Assembly (NCBI GenBank): GCA_964640065.1
Contig: CAZXIE010000161.1
Location: 1-6,164, forward strand
Reading direction: 5' to 3'
DNA from: JAJRXG01 sp964640065
GTDB taxonomy: Bacteria; Bacteroidota; Bacteroidia; Chitinophagales; Saprospiraceae
DNA length: 6,164 bases
The notes below the pieces were generated by a model, which was not told the origin of the DNA, ran no database searches, and saw only the letters and a list, made by a program, of their open reading frames with translations. Shown one piece after another: positions 1 to 4,669 of the stretch; positions within the stretch are counted from its first letter, which is position 1, and each line of letters begins with the position of its first letter. The position numbers and the translations under genes are program-made.

Positions 1-366
1 AGGAAAGAAAGAAAGAAAGAAAGAAAAGGAAAGGGTAAGAAGAAGGGAACTAAGGATGAACTTGAGTTATTAGAAATACTGATAGAGGAATTTGATAATA
101 GAAAAACTCAATATAAAAAAAGGTTGAATCCAGTTGAGTTGTTGGAATCAATTATGAAAGATGAAAACATAAGTAAATCAGATTTAGCTCGCGAACTAAA
201 CACTACTCGCCAATTAATAAGTGACATACTTAGATATAGAAGAAATATCAGTAAAAACATGGTCATGAAGTTTTCAGATAGATTTGCAATGAGACCAGAA
301 GCTTTTAGTAGACCTTATAAATTGAAGATCGCGAGAAAGAAGCTCCAAACACAGACGTCAAAATGA
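1..366 (+). CDS. HigA-like antitoxin / HTH transcriptional regulator (5' partial)
   Basis: Partial gene: the frame is open from base 1 to the TGA at 364-366, giving 121 codons, and the true start lies outside the window. Codons 17-33 contain the segment GTKDELELLEILIEEF, which matches the helical N-terminal part of HigA-type antitoxins (COG5499). I therefore treat bases before the TTG at 124 as coding rather than starting there. A lambda-repressor-like HTH follows at about codons 44-95: PVELL, then SKSDLAREL, then the recognition-helix region TTRQLISDIL, and the typical ending RPEAFSRPYKLK. Proteins of this family bind their own promoter and neutralise a HigB-type mRNA interferase, usually encoded just upstream, which here would lie beyond the edge. 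The first 15 codons are almost only Lys, Glu, Arg and Gly because they are encoded by a GAAA repeat. This is unusual for the family. It could also be a solitary regulator without a toxin. Confidence 0.82.
   Translation, partial: RKERKKERKGKGKKKGTKDELELLEILIEEFDNRKTQYKKRLNPVELLESIMKDENISKSDLARELNTTRQLISDILRYRRNISKNMVMKFSDRFAMRPEAFSRPYKLKIARKKLQTQTSK
3..26 (+). repeat. Tetranucleotide tract (GAAA)6
   Basis: Six perfect GAAA units occupy 3-26, followed by a degenerate purine-only stretch to about 50. The tract lies in the open frame of the HigA-like gene and reads as a repeating Glu-Arg-Lys-Lys pattern. Four is not a multiple of three, so gain or loss of one unit would shift the frame. It sits at the window edge and may be longer upstream. 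It could be a real phase-variable tract or an assembly artefact at a contig end. Confidence 0.88.
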
Positions 367-475
367 GTACGCTTACTAACAATTGCCCACGGTGATCATG
401 CTTCTTAAATCAGCACGTCGCCAATCTCAGATCCGTCTATCTACGTACAAGTCAGCCTTGAAAATCAAAGAAAGA

Positions 476-811
476 ATGCTAGACATAAACTATAGTAAAG
501 TTGAATCATACATACAGGACAAAAGACCTCCAATGGAAATGAGAAGCAAACTCGATTTCGGATTTAGTTTTGCCAGAAACACATTTGAACTATTTACAAT
601 CAGACCTGTATGGGGCAATCCAGATCAAAACGACTACCAAAAATTATCATTTGCAAAAATCCGTTACTTTAAAACAGAACAAGTTTGGAAACTATATTGG
701 CAAAGAGCTTCAGGCAAATGGCAATCCTACGAACCATTTCCTGAATCTTCATACATTGATTCGATATTAGAATGTATTGATGCAGATACATATGGATGTT
801 TTTACGGATAA
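476..811 (+). CDS. DUF3024 family protein
   Basis: This small soluble protein of about 111 residues matches DUF3024 (PF11225), a family without an assigned biochemical role. Family marks seen, numbered from the ATG at 476, are an N-terminal helix ending in KRPPMEMRSKL, a strand with FELFTIRPVWGNP (the family usually has ERRPxWxGxP), then AKIRYFKTEQVWKLYWQRASGKW, and the typical C-terminus ECIDADTYGCFYG. I chose 476 because the family begins shortly before the first helix and the bases just upstream are A-rich, as is usual at Bacteroidota starts. The same frame is open upstream, with an ATG at 398 and a TTG at 383, but that extension is basic and outside the usual family boundary. There is no signal peptide or membrane segment. 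The UPF0158 gene follows after 17 bases, so the two are probably co-transcribed. Family assignment is firm; function is unknown. Confidence 0.85.
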   Translation: MLDINYSKVESYIQDKRPPMEMRSKLDFGFSFARNTFELFTIRPVWGNPDQNDYQKLSFAKIRYFKTEQVWKLYWQRASGKWQSYEPFPESSYIDSILECIDADTYGCFYG

Positions 812-828
812 CAATACAATCATAACAA

Positions 829-1260
829 ATGAAATACACCATAAAAAACATCTATGATTTTGCACAAACTCATGACATAGGTTCTGATGTATTTATCAAT
901 AATCGAACGGGCGAAATTATTGAGTTGCCAAATCCAGATCGAAACCTCTACATAGAGCTTGATGAGTTCTTCGCAGAAGACCTTGAAAAAATTGAAGCTA
1001 ACTCGAAGGATATAACAAAACTAGAATGTCCAGAATCTTTTGAATCTTATAAGTTTATGGAATCATTTATAGATAGTCTAGATGAATCAGAGATAAAGGA
1101 TCGACTAGCCGATGCTATTAATCAAAGCAAGCCATTTAGTAAATTCAACCATATCATTCATAATTGTGACAAAAGAGAAGATTGGTTTGAACACAAAAGA
1201 CTTGAACTTGAAGATAGAGTTATAAAATTGCTTAAGATGATAGAAAGGACAAACAGATAA
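829..1260 (+). CDS. UPF0158 family protein
   Basis: This 143-residue acidic cytoplasmic protein matches UPF0158 (PF03682), an uncharacterised family found in many bacteria. The N-terminal part carries the family's NRTGEIIEL strand-turn at about residues 25-33. The C-terminal half carries its hallmark pattern: YKFMESFIDSLDESEIKDRL, a short loop with KPFSKFNHI, and REDWFEHKRLELEDRVIKLL. The length is typical of the family. The ATG at 829 is preceded by the A-rich CATAACAA and is the only sensible start. The gene lies 17 bases after the DUF3024 stop on the same strand, so a two-gene unit is likely. No clear terminator follows: the only nearby inverted repeat, AGGG-ATAA-CCCT at about 1293-1304, has a four-base stem and no T-run. 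The role is unknown, and the link to DUF3024 is inferred only from position. Confidence 0.83.
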   Translation: MKYTIKNIYDFAQTHDIGSDVFINNRTGEIIELPNPDRNLYIELDEFFAEDLEKIEANSKDITKLECPESFESYKFMESFIDSLDESEIKDRLADAINQSKPFSKFNHIIHNCDKREDWFEHKRLELEDRVIKLLKMIERTNR

Positions 1261-1392
1261 GGGAGTAGACGGCCTTAATCAGCCAAAAGACCAAGGGATA
1301 ACCCTCGCTAAATTTCAACAGAGACTACTTAACTTCATCCAGATCAAGGATATCTGTTAAGACCATTTGATTCATAAGTCCAAATCAGAAAC
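1261..1392 (+). other. Intergenic gap between UPF0158 and the small lipoprotein gene
   Basis: This 132-base stretch shows no gene, RNA or consensus TAnnTTTG promoter. One reading frame stays open without an ATG from 1244 to 1357, ending at a TAA at 1358. The translated text matches no family I recognise and is short enough to be chance. Transcription of the downstream lipoprotein must start here or upstream, but I cannot place the promoter. Confidence 0.5.
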
Positions 1393-1644
1393 ATGAACAA
1401 GCTTATCTTTCTCATCGCCGTAGTCCTTACGTTATTCCTATCTAGCTGCTCTGACGGAGCCGACTGCAGAACATGTACTGGTACAGTAACTAATACAGGT
1501 GACATGGCTGACTTTACTGTGTGTTTTGAAGATGAGGTATTAACCCAAACCAACAACCTCACTGGTGATGTCATTACCAGCACGAACACCTTACCAGAGT
1601 CAGTAGCGTTCCTTCAATCTATCGGATTAGCTTGCGAAGAGTGA
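1393..1644 (+). CDS. Small cysteine-containing lipoprotein
   Basis: This 83-residue exported lipoprotein has an N-terminal Lys, a hydrophobic stretch at residues 4-16, and a lipobox LSSC ending at Cys19, the predicted lipidated residue of a class II (LspA-type) signal peptide. The mature part is about 65 residues and begins CSDGAD. Acidic residues near the lipidated Cys resemble the lipoprotein export signal described for Bacteroidota, which would suggest a surface-exposed position. Besides Cys19 there are four cysteines: Cys25 and Cys28 in a CRTC motif, Cys44 in VCFED, and Cys81 near the C-terminus. Two disulfides or a metal site are possible. The C-terminal helix-like part contains PESVAFLQSIGLACEE. 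Similar small CxTC lipoproteins occur widely in Flavobacteriia-type genomes without a known function. The flanking gaps of 132 and 169 bases suggest its own transcription unit. The lipoprotein call is firm; the function is unknown. Confidence 0.8.
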   Translation: MNKLIFLIAVVLTLFLSSCSDGADCRTCTGTVTNTGDMADFTVCFEDEVLTQTNNLTGDVITSTNTLPESVAFLQSIGLACEE

Positions 1645-1813
1645 TATAAGTATCTCAAGCTAACTTTGCTGCCTCCCCTTACCATATGACTTAACTTAGA
1701 ATGGTTATTTGACCGATGATTCCCCTGATATCCATTCAGAATATAGGTCTACTCCTATTATCCCATTACCTTATCCTTAGAAACATTCAGGAGATCTGAG
1801 ATATATTTGTTCT
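1645..1813 (+). other. Intergenic region upstream of the lyase-like gene
   Basis: This 169-base gap has no gene. It holds two exact matches to the Bacteroidota -7 element TAnnTTTG: TAACTTTG at 1661-1668 and TATATTTG at 1802-1809. Neither has a good TTTG-type -33 element at the usual spacing; the best is TTAG at 1777-1780, 21 bases before the second. A CATTCAG heptamer occurs twice, at 1733-1739 and 1784-1790, but could be chance. There is no clear hairpin terminator for the preceding lipoprotein gene. Confidence 0.4.
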
Positions 1814-2911
1814 ATGGAAAAGTGTTTTGGCTTTCTTCTTTGCATATCCATACTCATTGGTTTTATCGGATGTGATAGTGACGAGGTGCTAGCACCACCA
1901 ACAGCTATAGACACTGATATATCTGTTACAACAGAAGTAAGTCTTATCACATGGGCTGATCAACTCGATCTGACGGCTCAGCTTGATAGTAGTGTGACTT
2001 TTGATATCGGCAATGCCGCACCTTCAGAAATAGAGAGTTCTTTCACTTTTAATATAGACACGACAGAAGTAACTGCCACTATAGCTTTTAGGCCTGGATT
2101 CGTCGATAAGTATAATGACATTGATGAACTGAACAATTCAGTTGTGATAGCTTTAGAAAAAGAGATCCCTCCAGCTCCCCCTACCGTTCTAACTGCAGAT
2201 GGGCCAGGTGATACATATGACTTAATCTCTTCGGTACTAGCTCCAGGTCAAAACCCTATTGAAGTTCCGGATTGTGGTCATACTGCCTTTGGAGAACATA
2301 TCGACGAGATATTTGATGATGAGCTCGATGCTCACGTCTTTCGTTTTGTCTTACATACAGACGCAGATGATGATAGATGTCGACGTGTTGACAGACAACG
2401 TAATGAGATCAAAACATATAGCCCATCCCCAGATCACTTATTGGCTGTCGAGGGTGAGACTGTAGAATACAAATGGATATTCAAACTGGATGAGGGATTT
2501 CAGGCATCGCGCAACTTCACACACTTGCATCAGCTTAAGTCAGTAGGGGATGACTCTTCCCTTCCTATATTCACCTTTACTGCGAGAGGTTCCTCTAATA
2601 ACATGGAACTCAGATATGCCGAAACTGACGATCAGGAAACGATACATACCGAGAGCCTAGATTTATTCCGCGGTCATTGGGTGGAAGTAGTAGAAAGAGT
2701 AACGTACACTAATCCGGGGAGTTATGAAGTCATCATGTCCTATAGAGATGGTACACCTATCTATGAATACAGCAACGACAACATCAATGCATGGAGAGAT
2801 GGCGCAGAGTTTATCCGCCCCAAATGGGGAATCTATAGGAGCTTGGAAAACGCCCAAGATCTTAGAGATGAGGAAGTGCTGTTTAACAACTTTGGTATAC
2901 AGGAGCTCTAG
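1814..2911 (+). CDS. Putative polysaccharide lyase (heparin lyase I-like) lipoprotein
   Basis: This 365-residue exported lipoprotein has a hydrophobic segment at residues 5-19 and a lipobox FIGC with lipidation at Cys20, followed by DSDE, an acidic start that suggests surface display. Residues about 30-120 form a beta-rich Thr/Ser/Asp segment I cannot assign, ending in a Pro-rich linker (EIPPAPP). Residues about 125-365 resemble the heparin lyase I-like polysaccharide lyase family (PF14099), a concanavalin-type beta-jelly roll. Seen there are DRQRNEIKTY at 193-202, FTHLHQLK at 235-242, GHWVEV in the central strands, and FIRPKWGIYRSL at 333-344, with FNNFGIQEL as the terminal strand. The Arg/Glu, His/Gln and Lys/Tyr positions are those expected around the glycan cleft, but I cannot name the catalytic residues with certainty. 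The likely role is binding or eliminative cleavage of an acidic polysaccharide at the cell surface. A non-catalytic glycan-binding protein is the main alternative. The sigma factor gene follows after 156 bases. Confidence 0.72.
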   Translation: MEKCFGFLLCISILIGFIGCDSDEVLAPPTAIDTDISVTTEVSLITWADQLDLTAQLDSSVTFDIGNAAPSEIESSFTFNIDTTEVTATIAFRPGFVDKYNDIDELNNSVVIALEKEIPPAPPTVLTADGPGDTYDLISSVLAPGQNPIEVPDCGHTAFGEHIDEIFDDELDAHVFRFVLHTDADDDRCRRVDRQRNEIKTYSPSPDHLLAVEGETVEYKWIFKLDEGFQASRNFTHLHQLKSVGDDSSLPIFTFTARGSSNNMELRYAETDDQETIHTESLDLFRGHWVEVVERVTYTNPGSYEVIMSYRDGTPIYEYSNDNINAWRDGAEFIRPKWGIYRSLENAQDLRDEEVLFNNFGIQEL

Positions 2912-3067
2912 CTTCCATCATTCAAATCCCCTCTGCTCTTTTTTCTCGGTTCAATATGATTGCTCTCAGATAGATACTCGACAAGAATATATCGTTATAG
3001 GATTATGATCAAAAGACTCATCATATGAATTGTGATATATTAGATAAAAAGCAGCGTCCATATCAGT
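2912..3067 (+). other. Intergenic region between the lyase-like gene and the ECF sigma gene
   Basis: This 156-base gap has no gene. A run of six T at 2939-2944 lies downstream of the lyase stop, but the only stem before it is GAGC/GCTC with a long loop, too weak to call a terminator. An inverted repeat, TATGAT at 3004-3009 and ATCATA at 3020-3025 with a 10-base loop, lies about 45 bases before the sigma start and could be an operator or chance. No TAnnTTTG motif occurs here. Confidence 0.4.
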
Positions 3068-3655
3068 ATGCTTAATCAGCCTCTATCAGACCATGAAATC
3101 GTAAGTCGCTTACAGAAGAGTGATGAGGAGGTCTTTAAGCATTTGTTCGATGTGCACTATAAGACCCTAGTAGTCTCTGCAAATCAAATACTTAAGGATG
3201 AGACAGCAAGTAAAGATGCTGCTCAAGAGGTCTTCATCCAGCTATGGAAGTCTAGAGAAAAGTTATCAAGTAATATGCACTTTTCCTCCTACCTCAAACG
3301 AGGAGTCATCAATCGAGCTATCAACATTCTGAAATCAAGGCGGCATCATATGGGCAGTGGAGATACTCCACTAACATTTGCTCTTTCTAAAGATCAGAAT
3401 CCTCTTGAAGTCTTAGAAGATACAGAGCTCAAACAAGTAATCTACCAGGCCATCGATCAGATGCCAGACAAGTGCCGTGAGGTCTTTATGCTCTGTCGTA
3501 TAGATCAGCGCCCTCATAAAGAGATTGCTGCCTTGTTAGACATATCCACCAAGACGATAGAAAATCAGATGACCAAAGCCCTGAAAATCTTGAAGAAGGC
3601 AGTAGCGGAGTATAGATCTAAAACCCTGATTATACTTTTTTTCATACTCATATAG
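3068..3655 (+). CDS. ECF RNA polymerase sigma factor, FecI-like
   Basis: This 195-residue sigma-70 family factor of the extracytoplasmic function group directs RNA polymerase to promoters of the uptake genes it controls. Region 2 spans about residues 19-90, with FKHLFDVHYKTLV, the -10-binding helix KDAAQEVFIQLWKSREKL, and SYLKRGVINRAINILKSRR. After a linker at about 92-116, region 4 covers about 120-180 with DQMPDKCREVFMLCRI, the HTH HKEIAALLDISTKTIENQM and ALKILKKAV. The order and length fit the large Bacteroidota FecI-like family. The last ten residues, TLIILFFILI, are strongly hydrophobic. Such tails occur on some Bacteroidota ECF factors and may touch the membrane or the anti-sigma factor. 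The ATG at 3068 leaves the standard lead of about 20 residues before region 2. FecR follows after 36 bases, which identifies its partner. Its activity is expected to depend on FecR signalling. Confidence 0.95.
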   Translation: MLNQPLSDHEIVSRLQKSDEEVFKHLFDVHYKTLVVSANQILKDETASKDAAQEVFIQLWKSREKLSSNMHFSSYLKRGVINRAINILKSRRHHMGSGDTPLTFALSKDQNPLEVLEDTELKQVIYQAIDQMPDKCREVFMLCRIDQRPHKEIAALLDISTKTIENQMTKALKILKKAVAEYRSKTLIILFFILI

Positions 3656-3691
3656 GGGATATGATGTTTCGAACTGTTGTAAGCATATAAG

Positions 3692-4669
3692 ATGAAGAAC
3701 CAAGACTATTATATCGATCTTATCAGAAAAGAACTGCAGCGAGATATATCAGCAGATGAGCTTGTTGAACTCGAAAATTGGAAAAAAGAGAATGCCTCTA
3801 ATCGATTAGTAGCAGAAGACCTATCAAAGGCCTGGGAGATTAGTGATTCATTTGCATCAGACATAGCCATAGACGTTGAGAGCGATTATAAAAAAGTCGC
3901 TGCCAGGCTTGATTTGAACAAAAGAAAAACTCCGATTTATAGGATGCGATGGCTAGCAGGACTAGCGGCGGGATTAGGGCTCATCGCATCCGTATGGTAT
4001 ATCACCAAAATCCAATTCCATACCGAAGCATTGTACGATACAACTATAGTTGCTTCATCTGATTATGAAAAACTCAGTCTCCCTGATGGCTCCTTGATTA
4101 CATTATTTGATGGAGCCGAACTTAGCTATAACAAAGATTTTTCAACCAATAGAAACATCTCACTGAAGGGCAAGGCTTTTTTCAATGTAGCCAGAGATGT
4201 AGATCACCCATTTATAGTAGAAAGCGACAACTTCATGACGAAGGTATTGGGCACAGAGTTTCTCTTGGATGACACAAAGACCAATCAAAGTGTCAGTCTA
4301 TATGAAGGAAAAGTAAGTGTGCAACATATATCGTCTTCAGACGAAGTCACTCTTCTTCCTGGCGAAACTGCGCACCTGTCATCTGATAGAATATCAAAAA
4401 TAACAGGCCAACAGGATCCTCAAGACGCATCTTGGTATCAAGGCATAGTCTCATATCAAGGTATGAAGCTCGATCTCGTCATCGATGATTTAGAACGTTG
4501 GTATGACACAGACATATCACTTCCACCATCAATAAAGCAGTGCGAATTCAGTGGAAGTCTGCAACAACTCAAAGTAGCTGAACTTTTAGGAGCAATAGCT
4601 GAACTTTATCAAGCAGAATTAGAAGTAAAAGATGAAGGCTTCATTATAAAAGGTGGAGTATGCAGCTAG
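3692..4669 (+). CDS. FecR family anti-sigma factor
   Basis: This 325-residue inner-membrane regulator holds or activates the sigma factor encoded just upstream. The N-terminal cytoplasmic part (about 1-83) starts with an anti-sigma helix region containing DEFVEL-like spacing (ISADELVELENWKK). One membrane segment lies at about 87-104 (WLAGLAAGLGLIASVWYI), preceded by basic residues, so the C-terminal part is periplasmic. The FecR domain covers about 115-230, with the hallmark LPDGSLITL near 130-138, the LKGKAFFNVARD turn, HPFIVES, VLGTEF and LYEGKVSV. A DUF4974-type domain follows from about Trp248 to 322 (YQGMKLDLVIDDLERWY, then FSGSLQQL), which in this family contacts the receptor's STN domain. 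Its length is typical. It ends 10 bases inside the receptor gene, so the two are probably translationally coupled. The only odd feature is the Cys in the C-terminal GGVCS, which arises where the two genes overlap. Confidence 0.95.
   Translation: MKNQDYYIDLIRKELQRDISADELVELENWKKENASNRLVAEDLSKAWEISDSFASDIAIDVESDYKKVAARLDLNKRKTPIYRMRWLAGLAAGLGLIASVWYITKIQFHTEALYDTTIVASSDYEKLSLPDGSLITLFDGAELSYNKDFSTNRNISLKGKAFFNVARDVDHPFIVESDNFMTKVLGTEFLLDDTKTNQSVSLYEGKVSVQHISSSDEVTLLPGETAHLSSDRISKITGQQDPQDASWYQGIVSYQGMKLDLVIDDLERWYDTDISLPPSIKQCEFSGSLQQLKVAELLGAIAELYQAELEVKDEGFIIKGGVCS
4651..4659 (+). promoter_or_regulatory. Possible ribosome binding site for the receptor gene, inside fecR
   Basis: The purine-rich AGGTGGAGT lies directly before the ATG at 4660 and inside the last FecR codons. 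The AGG is about six bases from the start, a plausible Shine-Dalgarno distance, although Bacteroidota use such sites weakly. It supports the start at 4660, together with the signal peptide that begins there and the 10-base overlap. Confidence 0.4.

Noticed and set aside
124..366. Starting the HigA-like gene at TTG 124
   Set aside because: The family's conserved segment GTKDELELL is encoded upstream of 124 in the same open frame, so the true start is beyond the window.
1293..1304. AGGG-ATAA-CCCT inverted repeat as a terminator
   Set aside because: The stem is only four base pairs and no T-run follows.
1244..1360. Open frame of 38 codons after the UPF0158 gene, possible gene remnant
   Set aside because: It has no ATG, no recognisable family and a length expected by chance. 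No second fragment in another frame supports a broken gene.
366..1392. Integron-cassette array for the small-gene block
   Set aside because: No attC-like inverted repeats with GTTRRRY ends are visible, and the DUF3024-UPF0158 gap of 17 bases is too short for one.
1344..1589. 81-codon open frame on the - strand
   Set aside because: It lies antisense to the small lipoprotein gene, which has a clear lipobox, and its own translation shows no family or signal features.
1733..1790. Repeated CATTCAG heptamer as an operator
   Set aside because: It occurs only twice, 51 bases apart, with no symmetry or third copy, so chance is the simpler reading.
2903..2944. T-run after the lyase gene as a rho-independent terminator
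   Set aside because: The only complementary arms, GAGC and GCTC, are four bases long with a loop of nearly 30 bases.
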